This document shows positions 46,730 through 56,540 of a stretch of 64,000 nt of DNA, piece by piece (position 1 is the first letter of the stretch; every line of letters begins with the position of its first letter). Under the pieces are notes generated by a model. The model searched no databases, had not been told where the DNA came from, and saw nothing but the letters and a program-made list of their open reading frames with translations. The stretch is from Microbulbifer agarilyticus (GTDB lineage Bacteria; Pseudomonadota; Gammaproteobacteria; Pseudomonadales; Cellvibrionaceae): positions 1,860,001-1,924,000 of the forward strand of contig NZ_CP019650.1 of assembly GCF_001999945.1 (NCBI RefSeq). Reading direction: 5' to 3'. A program made the position numbers and the translations under genes.

Positions 46730-48070
46730 ATGAGAAAGATCCGTCGGGGATTGGATTTACCCATATCCGGCGCGCCCGAGCAGGTCATCCACGATGGCCC
46801 TGCAGCCAAGACTGTTGCGGTGGTTGGTCCCGATTACAACGGGATGAAGCCCACCATGGCAGTTGCGGAAGGGGATAGCGTCAAACTCGGACAATTGCTG
46901 TTCACTGACAAAAAGACGGACGGTGTACGCTATACCGCTCCGGCTGCGGGCCGCGTCGTCGCGGTTAACCGTGGCGTGCGTCGTGTACTGCAATCCGTAG
47001 TGATTGAAGTAGAAGGCGACGAAGCCGAGCAATTTGCGAGCTACAGTGCTGACCAGCTGTCCAGCCTGACCTCTGAACAGGTTCGTGAGAACCTGGTTCA
47101 GTCCGGTCTGTGGACTGCGCTGCGCACCCGTCCGTTCAGCAAGGTGCCAGCTCTGGACGCCGAGCCTTCTGCACTCTTCATTAACGCGATGGATACCAAT
47201 CCGCTGGCAGCCGATCCGGTTGTGGTGATTGCCGAGCAGCGTGAAGCGTTTGCACAGGGTGTTGAAATCCTGTCCAAGCTGGCAGACAAGACCTTCGTCT
47301 GTACCGCTCCGGATGCCGATATCCCGGTACCGAGCGTTGCCACTGTTCAGCGTGAAGCCTTTGCTGGCCCGCACCCTGCTGGTCTGTCTGGTACCCACAT
47401 CCACTTCCTGCACCCGGTGAAGCCCGGTCGCCAGGTTTGGACCATCGGCTATCAGGACGTGATCGCAGTCGGCAAGCTGTTCGAAACCGGCAAGCTGTTC
47501 ACCGATCGCGTTATTGCTCTGGGTGGCCCGCGCGTAACCAAGCCGCGTCTTCTGCGTACCCGCTTGGGCGCAGATCTGACAGCGCTGGTCGCCGGTGAAA
47601 CCGAAGGTGCTGACAACCGCGTAATCTCCGGTTCCGTATTCGGTGGTCGCACCGCGAACGGAACGCTGGGTTACCTGGGCCGCTACCACAACCAGGTGAG
47701 CGTGCTGGAAGAGGGCCGTGAGCGCCCGATGCTGCACTACTTCACTCCTGGTGCGAACCGCTTCTCTGTGCTGCCGATCTACGTCAGCAACTTCCTGAAG
47801 AACAAACTGTTCAACTTCACCACCAGTGCCAACGGCTCCGAGCGTGCCATGGTGCCGATCGGTGTTTACGAGCGTGTTATGCCGCTGAACGTCCTGCCGA
47901 CTCAGCTTCTGCGTTCGCTGATCGTGGGTGATACCCAGGTAGCTCAGCAGCTGGGTGCCCTGGAACTGGACGAAGAAGATCTGGCCCTGTGTACCTTCGT
48001 GTGCCCGGGCAAATATGAGTTTGGCCCCATCCTGCGGGACAATCTGACCCGCATTGAGAAGGAGGGCTAA
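46730..48070 (+). CDS. nqrA: Na+-translocating NADH:quinone reductase subunit A
   Basis: A 446-residue peripheral subunit of Na+-NQR. Residues [14 protein letters not shown] at the start and [14 protein letters not shown] match the Vibrio NqrA N-terminal region, which fixes the ATG at 46730; the open frame runs upstream to 46610 without homology. NqrA binds quinone in the complex. First of six overlapping or closely spaced nqr genes. Confidence 0.96.
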   Translation: MRKIRRGLDLPISGAPEQVIHDGPAAKTVAVVGPDYNGMKPTMAVAEGDSVKLGQLLFTDKKTDGVRYTAPAAGRVVAVNRGVRRVLQSVVIEVEGDEAEQFASYSADQLSSLTSEQVRENLVQSGLWTALRTRPFSKVPALDAEPSALFINAMDTNPLAADPVVVIAEQREAFAQGVEILSKLADKTFVCTAPDADIPVPSVATVQREAFAGPHPAGLSGTHIHFLHPVKPGRQVWTIGYQDVIAVGKLFETGKLFTDRVIALGGPRVTKPRLLRTRLGADLTALVAGETEGADNRVISGSVFGGRTANGTLGYLGRYHNQVSVLEEGRERPMLHYFTPGANRFSVLPIYVSNFLKNKLFNFTTSANGSERAMVPIGVYERVMPLNVLPTQLLRSLIVGDTQVAQQLGALELDEEDLALCTFVCPGKYEFGPILRDNLTRIEKEG

Positions 48071-48073
48071 GAG

Positions 48074-49285
48074 ATGATGCGTAAATTTTTAGACTCCATC
48101 GAGCCGCACTTCCATAAGGGCGGTAAGTATGAAAAGTTCTACGCGCTGTACGAAGCCATTGATACTGGCTTGTTCCAGCCGGCTGATCGTACCAAGACCA
48201 CTGCACATGTACGCGACGGCATCGACCTGAAGCGCATCATGATTACCGTTTGGGCCTGTGCCATGTTGGCGGCTTTCTTCGGTATGTGGAACATTGGTTA
48301 TCAGTCCAACACCATTATCGCTAACACTGGTGCGACTGAATTCGAAGGTTGGCGCCATGCGATTATTGGTGCGCTTACCAGCTACAACGCTGCAAGCATC
48401 TGGGACAACTTTGTCTACGGTGCAATGTACTTCCTGCCGATTTACCTGACGACGTTTATCATTGGCGGTATCTGGGAAGTGCTGTTCGCTGCGGTACGTG
48501 GCCATGAAGTGAACGAAGGCTTCTTCGTTACCTCCATCCTGTTCGCGCTGACCTGTCCGCCCGACCTGCCTCTGTGGATGGTTGCCATGGGTATCAGCTT
48601 CGGTGTGGTAATTGGTAAGGAAGTCTTCGGTGGTACCGGTAAAAACTTCCTCAACCCCGCACTGAGCGGTCGTGCATTCTTGTACTTCGCTTACCCGGCC
48701 TCCATGTCCGGTGACAGTGTGTGGACCGCAGTAGACGGCTACACCGGCGCAACCGCACTGTCTGTACTGGCGAGCGAAGGCGTGCAGAACGGCGTGATCA
48801 ACGCCGCTGCCGGCCCTCTGACCTGGTGGGATGCCTTCTTCGGCAACATGCACGGTTCCATTGGTGAAACCTCCACTTTCGTTATCTTTATTGCCGGCGC
48901 CATTCTGCTTAGCATGCGCATTGCCAGCTGGCGTATCGTTGCCGGTACTCTGCTGGGCATGATGGCCACGTCCCTCATGTTCAACATGATCGGCTCCGAG
49001 ACCAATGCCTTCTTCAATGTACCCTGGTACTGGCACCTGGTTGTTGGTGGCTTCGCGTTTGGTCTGATGTTCATGACCACCGACCCTGTGTCCGCGGCAA
49101 TGACCAATGTTGGTCGCTGGTGGTACGGCATTCTGATCGGTGTGATGACCGTTCTGATTCGTGTTGTGAACCCGGCGTTCCCAGAAGGCATCATGTTGGC
49201 CATTCTGTTCGCGAACCTGTTCGCACCGCTGTTTGACCACTTCGTTGTGCAGTCCCATATCAAGCGGAGGTTGGCACGTGGCTAA
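48074..49285 (+). CDS. nqrB: Na+-translocating NADH:quinone reductase subunit B
   Basis: A 403-residue membrane subunit with about ten helices. The flavinylation motif TGAT (Thr227 by count) carries covalent FMN, which ApbE attaches. Riboflavin and the Na+ path are also in this subunit in Vibrio. It starts 3 bases after nqrA and its end overlaps nqrC by 8 bases. Confidence 0.96.
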   Translation: MMRKFLDSIEPHFHKGGKYEKFYALYEAIDTGLFQPADRTKTTAHVRDGIDLKRIMITVWACAMLAAFFGMWNIGYQSNTIIANTGATEFEGWRHAIIGALTSYNAASIWDNFVYGAMYFLPIYLTTFIIGGIWEVLFAAVRGHEVNEGFFVTSILFALTCPPDLPLWMVAMGISFGVVIGKEVFGGTGKNFLNPALSGRAFLYFAYPASMSGDSVWTAVDGYTGATALSVLASEGVQNGVINAAAGPLTWWDAFFGNMHGSIGETSTFVIFIAGAILLSMRIASWRIVAGTLLGMMATSLMFNMIGSETNAFFNVPWYWHLVVGGFAFGLMFMTTDPVSAAMTNVGRWWYGILIGVMTVLIRVVNPAFPEGIMLAILFANLFAPLFDHFVVQSHIKRRLARG

Positions 49286-50060
49286 TAAAGATTCTGTAAA
49301 AGGTACTCTGCTGGTCGCGCTGGTACTGTGTATTGTCTGTTCCGTGGTGGTTTCCACCGCGGCAGTAATGCTCAAGCCCACGCAGAAGGCCAATGCCGAG
49401 CTGGATATGAAAAAGAACGTGTTGCTGGCTGGTGGCCTGATCACTGCTGATCAGACCAGCCGCAAAGCGATCGAAGAAGCCTTCGGCAACGTAACCATCA
49501 AGTACGTAGACCTGCGCACTGGCAAGTTCACTGACGAGGCTCCGGCCGGTGGTAGTGGCCGTGCTGCAGCGAAAGTCCCGAGCGCCAGTGAAAAACTGCC
49601 GGCCGATCAGGACATCGCCAAAATCATTCGCCGCGAGAACATCAAAGAGGTGTATCTGGTGGAAGAGGGTGGCGAGATGGAACGTATCATCCTGCCGGTT
49701 CGTGGCTATGGCCTGTGGGGGCAGCTCTACGGCTTCCTGGCTCTGGAAAAAGACCTCAACACCGTTGCCGGTCTGGGCTTCTACGAGCACAAGGAAACTC
49801 CTGGACTGGGTGGTGAAGTAGACAATCCGCGCTGGAAGTCTCAGTGGGAAGGTAAGGAAGTGTACGACGCCGATGGCAGCGTAGATATTTCCGTAATCAA
49901 AGGCAGTGTTGATCAGAACAGCCCGCAAGCTATCCACGAAGTGGACGGCCTGTCAGGTGCGACTCTGACCAGCAAAGGCGTCGACAACCTGGTCAAGTTC
50001 TGGCTTGGCAATGACGGTTTCGGTCCCTTCCTGAAACACCTGAAAGCAGGGGAGGCATAA
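49278..50060 (+). CDS. nqrC: Na+-translocating NADH:quinone reductase subunit C
   Basis: A 260-residue subunit with one N-terminal membrane helix and a periplasmic FMN-binding domain. The covalent FMN site is SGAT (Thr229) in [10 protein letters not shown]. Translation starts at GTG 49278, nine bases after GGAGG and 8 bases before the end of nqrB, indicating translational coupling. The longer upstream frame lacks support. Confidence 0.95.
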   Translation: MANKDSVKGTLLVALVLCIVCSVVVSTAAVMLKPTQKANAELDMKKNVLLAGGLITADQTSRKAIEEAFGNVTIKYVDLRTGKFTDEAPAGGSGRAAAKVPSASEKLPADQDIAKIIRRENIKEVYLVEEGGEMERIILPVRGYGLWGQLYGFLALEKDLNTVAGLGFYEHKETPGLGGEVDNPRWKSQWEGKEVYDADGSVDISVIKGSVDQNSPQAIHEVDGLSGATLTSKGVDNLVKFWLGNDGFGPFLKHLKAGEA

Positions 50061-50062
50061 GC

Positions 50063-50737
50063 ATGAGCACCAAGTTGAAAGACACTCTGCTGGACCCGAT
50101 TTTCAAAAATAACCCCATTACGCTACAGATCCTTGGCATCTGTTCCGCACTGGCGGTAACCAGCTCGCTGCAAGTGACTCTGGTAATGTGTGTTGCGTTG
50201 ACCACTGTTGTGGCCTTCTCGAACACCGCCGTGTCACTGATCCGTAAGCAGATCCCGAACAGCATCCGGATCATCGTACAGATGACCGTGATTGCCTCTC
50301 TGGTAATTCTGGTTGACCAGGTATTGAAGGCGTACGCCTACGATATCTCCAAGCAGCTCTCGGTATTCGTTGGTCTGATTATCACCAACTGTATCGTAAT
50401 GGGCCGCGCCGAAGCCTTCGCCATGAAGCACGGTCCGAAGGACAGCTTCTTCGACGGTGTTGGTAACGGTCTGGGTTACAGCGTGATTCTGATTGGTCTG
50501 GCATTCATCCGTGAACTCTTTGGCGCGGGCAAACTGTTCGGTGTTGAAATCCTGCAAACCGTGAACAACGGTGGCTGGTACGTACCGAATGGCATGCTGC
50601 TGCTGCCGCCGAGTGCCTTCTTCCTGATTGGTCTGTTTATCTGGGCGATCCGTGCCTGGAAGCCAGAGCAGGTAGAAGAAGATGAGTTCAAGATTGCGCC
50701 GAATTCCAAAATGCCTTTGGCGCAACAGGAGGCCTGA
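50063..50737 (+). CDS. nqrD: Na+-translocating NADH:quinone reductase subunit D
   Basis: A 224-residue integral membrane subunit with six helices, containing the conserved [14 protein letters not shown] segment. NqrD and NqrE form a pseudo-symmetric pair that holds an iron centre between them in the Vibrio enzyme. Two bases separate it from nqrC. Confidence 0.95.
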   Translation: MSTKLKDTLLDPIFKNNPITLQILGICSALAVTSSLQVTLVMCVALTTVVAFSNTAVSLIRKQIPNSIRIIVQMTVIASLVILVDQVLKAYAYDISKQLSVFVGLIITNCIVMGRAEAFAMKHGPKDSFFDGVGNGLGYSVILIGLAFIRELFGAGKLFGVEILQTVNNGGWYVPNGMLLLPPSAFFLIGLFIWAIRAWKPEQVEEDEFKIAPNSKMPLAQQEA

Positions 50738-50740
50738 TCG

Positions 50741-51349
50741 ATGGAACATTTTATTTCTCTCATCATCCGCGCCGTTTTCGTAGAAAACATGGCGTTGGCC
50801 TTCTTCCTGGGGATGTGTACCTTCCTCGCGGTATCCAAGAAGGTTGAAGCGGCGATTGGCCTCGGTGTTGCGGTAATCGTAGTACTGACCATCACCGTTC
50901 CGGTGAATAACCTGATTTACACCTACCTGCTGAAAGACGGTGCGCTGGCCTGGGCCGGCTATCCGAATGTAGACCTGAGTTTCCTCGGTCTGCTGTCTTA
51001 CATCGGCGTAATTGCAGCACTGGTTCAGATCCTGGAAATGTTCCTGGATAAGTATGTACCGGCGCTGTACAACGCCCTGGGTGTATTCCTGCCGCTGATT
51101 ACCGTGAACTGCGCCATCATGGGTGCGTCTCTGTTCATGGTGGAGCGCGAATACAATTTTGGTGAAAGTGTTGCCTACGGCTTCGGTGCTGGTCTTGGTT
51201 GGGCGCTGGCGATTGCAGCTCTGGCGGGTATCCGCGAGCGCATGAAGTACAGCGACGTACCGGACGGCCTGAAAGGCCTGGGTATCACCTTCATTACCGT
51301 TGGTCTCATGTCGCTGGGCTTCATGTCCTTCGGCGGCATCGACATCTAA
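50741..51349 (+). CDS. nqrE: Na+-translocating NADH:quinone reductase subunit E
   Basis: A 202-residue integral membrane subunit, homologous to NqrD, containing [19 protein letters not shown] with the cysteine that ligates the membrane iron centre in the Vibrio enzyme. Starts 3 bases after nqrD. Length equals that of typical NqrE. Confidence 0.95.
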   Translation: MEHFISLIIRAVFVENMALAFFLGMCTFLAVSKKVEAAIGLGVAVIVVLTITVPVNNLIYTYLLKDGALAWAGYPNVDLSFLGLLSYIGVIAALVQILEMFLDKYVPALYNALGVFLPLITVNCAIMGASLFMVEREYNFGESVAYGFGAGLGWALAIAALAGIRERMKYSDVPDGLKGLGITFITVGLMSLGFMSFGGIDI

Positions 51350-51367
51350 GCGGGGAGGTTGAATAAC

Positions 51368-52594
51368 ATGGAATTAACGGATATCTATTTCGGCGTTGGC
51401 ATGTTCACCGTCATCGTGATCGCACTGGTAGCCATCATCCTGGTTGCGCGCTCACGTCTGGTGAACACCGGTGACGTCAACATTCTGGTAAACGGTGAGA
51501 AAACTCTCACCGTTCCTGCCGGTGGCAAGCTGCTGCAGACCCTTGCAGCCAACAACCTGTTCCTGGCCTCCGCCTGTGGTGGCGGTGGTTCCTGTGCACA
51601 GTGTATTTGTACTGTGAACGAGGGTGGCGGCGATATGCTGCCGACCGAAGCTGCACACTTCACTCCGCGTGAAGCGAAGGAAGGCAAGCGCCTTTCCTGT
51701 CAGGTTGCGGTTAAGCAGGACATGAAAATTGAAGTGCCGGAAGAAGTGTTTGGTGTGAAGCAGTGGGAGTGCACTGTTGAATCCAACCCGAACGTGGCAA
51801 CTTTTATTAAAGAGCTGACCCTGAAGCTGCCGGAAGGTGAAAACGTCGACTTCCGCGCAGGTGGTTACGTACAGCTGGAAGCGCCGCCCCACCACGTGAA
51901 GTTCTCTGATTTTGATATCGAAGAAGAGTACCGCGGTGACTGGAAGCACTTCGGCTTCTTTAACCTGGAGTCCAAGGTAACCGAGCCAGTGGTTCGCGCC
52001 TACTCCATGGCGAACTACCCGGAAGAGAAGGGTGTTGTTAAGTTCAACATCCGTATCGCTACTCCGCCGCCGCGTACCGAAGGTATTCCGCCGGGCCAGA
52101 TGTCTTCCTACGTCTTTAACCTGAAGCCAGGTGACAAGATGCGTGTGTACGGTCCTTTCGGCGAGTTCTTTGCCAGAGATACCGACAACGAAATGGTCTT
52201 CATCGGTGGTGGTGCCGGTATGGCGCCGATGCGTTCTCACATCTTCGACCAGCTGAAGCGTCTGCATTCCAGCCGTAAAATCAGCTTCTGGTACGGCGCG
52301 CGTTCGCTGCGTGAGATGTTCTACGAGGACGACTACAACGGTCTGCAGGATGAGTTCGATAACTTCAAATGGCATATCGCTCTGTCCGACCCGCAGCCGG
52401 AAGACAACTGGGAAGGCTACACAGGCTTCATCCACAACGTCGTGTATGAAAACTACCTGAAGGACCACCCGGCGCCGGAAGACTGTGAGTACTACATGTG
52501 TGGGCCGCCCATGATGAACGCGGCAGTGATTAACATGCTGAAGAACCTGGGCGTAGAGGATGAAAACATCCTGCTCGACGACTTCGGTGGTTAA
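51368..52594 (+). CDS. nqrF: Na+-translocating NADH:quinone reductase subunit F
   Basis: A 408-residue NADH-oxidising subunit. One N-terminal helix precedes a 2Fe-2S domain with Cys70, Cys76, Cys79 and Cys111. These are the same positions as in Vibrio cholerae when the ATG at 51368 is used, which fixes that start over the TTG at 51359. The FAD domain has RAYSMANYP and the NADH domain [12 protein letters not shown] and [15 protein letters not shown] lies upstream. Confidence 0.97.
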   Translation: MELTDIYFGVGMFTVIVIALVAIILVARSRLVNTGDVNILVNGEKTLTVPAGGKLLQTLAANNLFLASACGGGGSCAQCICTVNEGGGDMLPTEAAHFTPREAKEGKRLSCQVAVKQDMKIEVPEEVFGVKQWECTVESNPNVATFIKELTLKLPEGENVDFRAGGYVQLEAPPHHVKFSDFDIEEEYRGDWKHFGFFNLESKVTEPVVRAYSMANYPEEKGVVKFNIRIATPPPRTEGIPPGQMSSYVFNLKPGDKMRVYGPFGEFFARDTDNEMVFIGGGAGMAPMRSHIFDQLKRLHSSRKISFWYGARSLREMFYEDDYNGLQDEFDNFKWHIALSDPQPEDNWEGYTGFIHNVVYENYLKDHPAPEDCEYYMCGPPMMNAAVINMLKNLGVEDENILLDDFGG

Positions 52595-52600
52595 TCCAGC

Positions 52601-53644
52601 ATGATTGGATGGAATAACACCTCCACAAAAACAGGGCCGATGTATTCGGCCCTGTTTTTGTTTGTGCTCCTTGCGCTTGCAGGTTGCGCAGAGGAGAAAA
52701 CGGTCTGGAAATTTTCTGGCCCCACCATGGGTACCTTCTACAACATCACTGTGGTGGATGTGCCGGATGGGATGAACCAGGCAGAATTGCAGTCGGCAGT
52801 GGATGCAGAGCTCGCAGCAGTGAATCAGGAAATGTCCACCTACATTCCCGATTCGGAACTGATGCAGGTTAATGCCGGGCCCGTGGCAGAACCTATTGCG
52901 CTGTCGAAGAATCTCGCACTGGTGATTCGCGACGCGCTGGAAATCTACCGCAACAGCGGCGGAGCCTTCGATGTCACCGTTGGACCACTGGTCAACCTGT
53001 GGGGGTTTGGGCCAAGCCCAGAACCAGAGGCGGTGCCTGAAGCCGAGCAAATTGACGCATTGCGTGAGAAAATAGGCTCGGATGCTTTGCAACTGGATGG
53101 TCAGGTACTGACCATAAGTCGCCCGGTACAGATTGACCTATCAGCCATTGCCAAAGGGCACGGTGTGGATCGCGTGGCGGATCTGCTGGTCCAAGAGGGT
53201 ATTCACAATTTCCTCGTGGAAGTGGGTGGCGAATTGCGCACCGCCGGCGTTAACCCCGCTGGCAATACCTGGCGTATCGGTATCGAGCGGCCAACGGCCG
53301 GTCAGGTCGTACAGCAGCCAATTGCGGTAAGTGGCAAAGGTATTGCGACCTCTGGTGACTACCGAAATTACTACGAGCGGGACGGCAAGCGGTATTCGCA
53401 CACGCTGGACCCGCGCACTGGACGCCCGGTCGAGCACCATTTGGCCTCGGTGACCGTGATTGCGGATACCAGTGCATTAGCAGACGGCTACGCCACGGCA
53501 CTCAATGTGATGGGTGCTGAAGCTGGGTTAAAATTGGCAGAAGAGCTGCAACTTGCAGTCTTTCTGTTGGTAAAAACAGATTCTGGGTTTGAAGAGCGTG
53601 CCAGTAGTGCGTTCGCGCCCTATCTTGAGAGTCAGGAGAGGTAA
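52601..53644 (+). CDS. apbE: ApbE FAD:protein FMN transferase lipoprotein
   Basis: A 347-residue lipoprotein (lipobox LAGC, about residues 26-29) that attaches FMN to threonine in NqrB and NqrC. It has the conserved STYIPDSELMQVN region, GGAFDVTVGPLVNLWGFG and KGHGVDRVADLL. The start at 52601 gives a lysine in the signal n-region; an ATG at 52640 would remove it. Odd feature: an intrinsic terminator (52626-52660) lies within codons 9-20. Six bases after nqrF and 2 bases before nqrM. Confidence 0.93.
   Translation: MIGWNNTSTKTGPMYSALFLFVLLALAGCAEEKTVWKFSGPTMGTFYNITVVDVPDGMNQAELQSAVDAELAAVNQEMSTYIPDSELMQVNAGPVAEPIALSKNLALVIRDALEIYRNSGGAFDVTVGPLVNLWGFGPSPEPEAVPEAEQIDALREKIGSDALQLDGQVLTISRPVQIDLSAIAKGHGVDRVADLLVQEGIHNFLVEVGGELRTAGVNPAGNTWRIGIERPTAGQVVQQPIAVSGKGIATSGDYRNYYERDGKRYSHTLDPRTGRPVEHHLASVTVIADTSALADGYATALNVMGAEAGLKLAEELQLAVFLLVKTDSGFEERASSAFAPYLESQER
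52626..52660 (+). terminator. intrinsic terminator inside the apbE 5-prime coding region
   Basis: Perfect 15-bp stem (52626-52640 with 52646-52660), loop TGTAT, GGGCCGA/TCGGCCC core flanked by five A and five T. It lies 32 bases past the nqrF stop but inside apbE, with the alternative ATG (52640) at the loop. It should cut most nqr transcripts before apbE unless ribosomes open it. Confidence 0.8.
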
Positions 53645-53646
53645 CC

Positions 53647-53907
53647 GTGACTATTTATATTCTCGCGTTCGTCGTTGTGGCTTTGGTTATTACCGGTATG
53701 GCGCTGGGTGCCATCGTACAAAACAAACCACTCAAAGGTTCCTGTGGTGGCCTGAACAATATCGGCATGAAAGAAAATTGCGATATCTGTGGTGGCGATG
53801 ACGACGAGTGTGAAAAAGAGCAGGAACGTCAGCGCCAGGCAGCGCTGAACAAGACCGCTGCTGCAGACCTCGCTTATGACGCTACCAGCAAGAGCGATCA
53901 GAAGTAA
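53647..53907 (+). CDS. nqrM: Na+-NQR maturation protein NqrM
   Basis: An 86-residue membrane protein (DUF539): one N-terminal helix (IYILAFVVVALVITGMAL) followed by a cysteine cluster (GSCGG, ENCDICGG) and a charged helix. NqrM is required for assembly of Na+-NQR, probably by delivering iron for the NqrD/E centre. The GTG at 53647 follows AGGAGAGG. Confidence 0.93.
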   Translation: MTIYILAFVVVALVITGMALGAIVQNKPLKGSCGGLNNIGMKENCDICGGDDDECEKEQERQRQAALNKTAAADLAYDATSKSDQK

Positions 53908-54006
53908 GGCGATCTGACGCGTTATCGGATGGAGAAGGGGGCTAGTGTTCCGCCATGGCCCTCGCATACACAAAAAATATTAAGCAAAAGCTAAGAAAGT
54001 ATTTCA

Positions 54007-55404
54007 ATGGCAGATTCTAAGTACGATCTGGTTGTAATTGGTTCTGGCCCCGCCGGTGAAGCGGCGGCCATGAGCGCGGCCAAAAAGGGCCTGCGCTCCG
54101 CAGTGATTGAGCGCCGTTCAGCGGTGGGTGGTAACTGTACCCACAAAGGTACCATTCCCTCCAAAGCCTTGCGTCACTCGGTAAAACAGTTGATGCGTTA
54201 CAACACGCAGAGTGTTTTTCGGGCCCTGGGTGAGCCGCGTCGACTGACCTTTCCGCAGGTTATGCGTACTGTAAACAAGGTCATCAACTATCAGGTAGAG
54301 ATGCACACCAGCTGTTACGCGCGTAACCGTGTCGACCTAATTAATGGTGAAGCCAAGTTTCTGGACGAGAATCGCGTGGAAGTGCAACTGGCCGATGGTG
54401 CCAAGGAAATCATCACGTCCGAGAAATTTGTGGTTGCCACGGGCTCGCGTCCGTACCGCCCCGCGGACGTTGACTTCGCTCATCCGCGTATCTATGACAG
54501 CGATACCATCCTGGATATGGAACACACCCCGCAGGCGATCATCATTTACGGTGCCGGTGTAATTGGTTGTGAGTACGCGTCTATTTTTGCCGGGCTGGGC
54601 GTTAAGGTTGACCTGATTAACAGCCGTGAGCACCTGCTAGAATTCCTCGACGATGAAATCTCCGATGCGTTGAGCTATCACCTGCGCGATATGGGCGTCA
54701 CCGTGCGTCACCGCGAAGAGTACGCCAAGGTTACCGGTAGTAACCGCGGTGTCGTGATGGAAATGCAATCCGGCAAGAGAATTTCTGCCGATGCGCTGCT
54801 GTGGTGTAACGGCCGTTCCGGTAATACTGCGGGTCTTGGCCTGGAAAGTATCGGTCTGGAAGCCAATCACCGCGGCCAGCTTTCCGTGGATGAGCACTAC
54901 TGCACCGCGGTCGATAACATCTTCGCGGTTGGTGACGTAATCGGCTGGCCAAGCCTGGCATCAGCTTCGTACGACCAGGGTAGGGCGGTTGCGGCGGCGG
55001 TAGTTGGCCGCGGCCACCGGGTTATTGAAGATGCCCCAACCGGTATTTATACGCTGCCGGAAATTTCATCTGTCGGTAAGACCGAATCCGAGCTGACCAA
55101 TGCCAAGGTGCCTTACGAAGTAGGGCGTGCACTGTTCAAACACACCGCCCGTGCGCAGATTTCTGGTGAGCGCGTGGGCATGCTGAAGATCCTGTTCCAT
55201 ATCGAAACCCATGAGATTCTGGGTATCCATTGCTTTGGTGCAGAAGCCGCGGAAATCGTGCACATCGGTCAGGCGATCATGAAGCAGCCGGCACCGAACA
55301 ACAGCATCGATTTCTTCGTGAATACCACGTTTAACTATCCAACCATGGCAGAAGCCTATCGCAGTGCCGCCCTGGACGGACTTAATCGAGTAATGCGACT
55401 GTGA
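54007..55404 (+). CDS. sthA: soluble pyridine nucleotide transhydrogenase
   Basis: A 465-residue flavoprotein of the disulfide-reductase fold that passes hydride between NADPH and NAD+. FAD motif [11 protein letters not shown]; the active-site segment [15 protein letters not shown] keeps only the first cysteine, as in SthA. A second Rossmann motif ([13 protein letters not shown]) and the dimerisation domain follow. It balances NADPH and NADH next to the NADH-consuming Nqr. Confidence 0.95.
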   Translation: MADSKYDLVVIGSGPAGEAAAMSAAKKGLRSAVIERRSAVGGNCTHKGTIPSKALRHSVKQLMRYNTQSVFRALGEPRRLTFPQVMRTVNKVINYQVEMHTSCYARNRVDLINGEAKFLDENRVEVQLADGAKEIITSEKFVVATGSRPYRPADVDFAHPRIYDSDTILDMEHTPQAIIIYGAGVIGCEYASIFAGLGVKVDLINSREHLLEFLDDEISDALSYHLRDMGVTVRHREEYAKVTGSNRGVVMEMQSGKRISADALLWCNGRSGNTAGLGLESIGLEANHRGQLSVDEHYCTAVDNIFAVGDVIGWPSLASASYDQGRAVAAAVVGRGHRVIEDAPTGIYTLPEISSVGKTESELTNAKVPYEVGRALFKHTARAQISGERVGMLKILFHIETHEILGIHCFGAEAAEIVHIGQAIMKQPAPNNSIDFFVNTTFNYPTMAEAYRSAALDGLNRVMRL

Positions 55405-55868
55405 CGGAACCATCCCCCGCGGAGTTTCGAAATCTGGTAGAAGGCATCTTTGAACAGGTGCCTTTCGTGCGCGAAATTGGTCTCGCTCTGCATGATTTTA
55501 ATTTTGTTGAGCAGACCCTTTCCGGAAGATTTGTCACCAAGCCCGAGCTGATCGGCAACCACTTCCAGAATATTCTGCACGGTGGTGTGATCGCCACGGC
55601 GCTGGACACCGTGGGCGGTTTTACTGCGATGGTAGCCGCGTATCAGCGCATGGGCGGGGCGATCGACTGGGATGAAAAGGTCCAGCGTTTGATGCGGCTC
55701 GGTACCGTGGATATGCGCGTGGATTATCTCAAGCCTGGTCGCGGGGAAGAGTTTATCTGCGAGGGTTCCGTTTTGCGGGTCGGCAACAAACTGGTGGTGA
55801 CGCGCATGGAACTGCGCAATGAGAAAGAAGAGTTGATTGCCACAGGCACAGCGACATTCCTCTACTAA
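55401..55868 (+). CDS. hotdog-fold thioesterase (PaaI/YigI-like)
   Basis: A 155-residue single hotdog domain. The [14 protein letters not shown] motif is the characteristic PaaI-type active-site helix, and the rest (MDWRVDYLKP-like, then TGTATFLY) fits acyl-CoA thioesterases. GTG start overlaps the end of sthA by 4 bases, so it is co-translated. Substrate unknown. Confidence 0.85.
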   Translation: MTEPSPAEFRNLVEGIFEQVPFVREIGLALHDFNFVEQTLSGRFVTKPELIGNHFQNILHGGVIATALDTVGGFTAMVAAYQRMGGAIDWDEKVQRLMRLGTVDMRVDYLKPGRGEEFICEGSVLRVGNKLVVTRMELRNEKEELIATGTATFLY

Positions 55869-55894
55869 CCAGCTTGGCCGCCGTTTGCGGGCAC

Positions 55895-55932
55895 AAAAAA
55901 AACGCGCTGACGTAACGTGAGCGCGTTTTTTT
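55895..55932. terminator. bidirectional intrinsic terminator
   Basis: A run of eight A followed by CGCGCT (to 55908) pairs with AGCGCG and seven T (55920-55932) around an 11-base loop. It serves the sthA-thioesterase unit and, on the other strand, the small secreted-protein gene. Confidence 0.88.
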
Positions 55933-55983
55933 ATGCCTGCTTATTGAGGCCTCGGCGTAACCACCGGGGCCATAACCGCTGGC

Positions 55984-56301
55984 TTAGCTACCGTGTTTTT
56001 TGGCCACGGTGTGCAGCACAACGTCGTGCTCGAAGTAGACGAAAAAGTCCGCGTACTCCCAACGGGTGATGGCTGGCTCGCCCACAGGCCCCTGAATATT
56101 GATTGGTTCGCCCATCTCTTGGGTGACCTGTTCCTGCTTCTTGCCGCGCAATTGGCCGGCTTCTGCCACGTAGCCCTGTTCGCCCACAGGCACCTCAACG
56201 GTCTCAGCCTGGGTGAATGCGGCGCTAAGGACTGCTGCTCCCGCCAAGCCGGCGAAGCACACGTTGCGCATCAGGTTTTGCATATTGGTGGTTGAGAACA
56301 T
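55984..56301 (-). CDS. small exported conserved protein
   Basis: A 105-residue protein with a signal peptide (VCFAGLAGAAVLSAAFTQA) and a mature part of about 75 residues containing EMGEPINIQGPVGEPAITRWEY and VYFEHDVVLHTV. The pattern (MGEP... P-I-T-R-W-x-Y... F-V-Y-F-E) is reminiscent of BamE/SmpA-like small domains but the family is not certain. GGAGAG precedes the ATG at 56301. Function unknown. Confidence 0.72.
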   Translation of the reverse strand: MFSTTNMQNLMRNVCFAGLAGAAVLSAAFTQAETVEVPVGEQGYVAEAGQLRGKKQEQVTQEMGEPINIQGPVGEPAITRWEYADFFVYFEHDVVLHTVAKKHGS

Positions 56302-56540
56302 GTTGGGCTCTCCGCTCTACTTATTTGAATTGTTATGAATTAAACCAGATATTGTGCCGCAACACGCGGCTTTCTTCACATTATTCTTCATGCTTTTTCG
56401 TGCCCGCTTTCTTTCCTGCAGCCCTCAGTCGCTTCCCCGGTTATCACAGCTACAACACTCAAGATCGGCGGCGCAGTCGGCGCAATTTACCGCCCGTGTG
56501 CTAGGCTAATTCTTGATCAAGGATAACCGGACAGTCACGG
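56302..56540. promoter_or_regulatory. divergent region secreted protein / Abhydrolase_9 gene
   Basis: 239 bases between divergent starts, AT-rich at the left. No -35/-10 pair or operator could be assigned. Confidence 0.25.

Noticed and set aside
48089..49444. 451-codon open frame on the minus strand
   Set aside because: Antisense to nqrB and the start of nqrC; His/Gln-rich translation typical of a shadow frame.
51452..53092. 546-codon open frame on the minus strand
   Set aside because: Antisense to nqrF and apbE, both of which are well-supported genes.
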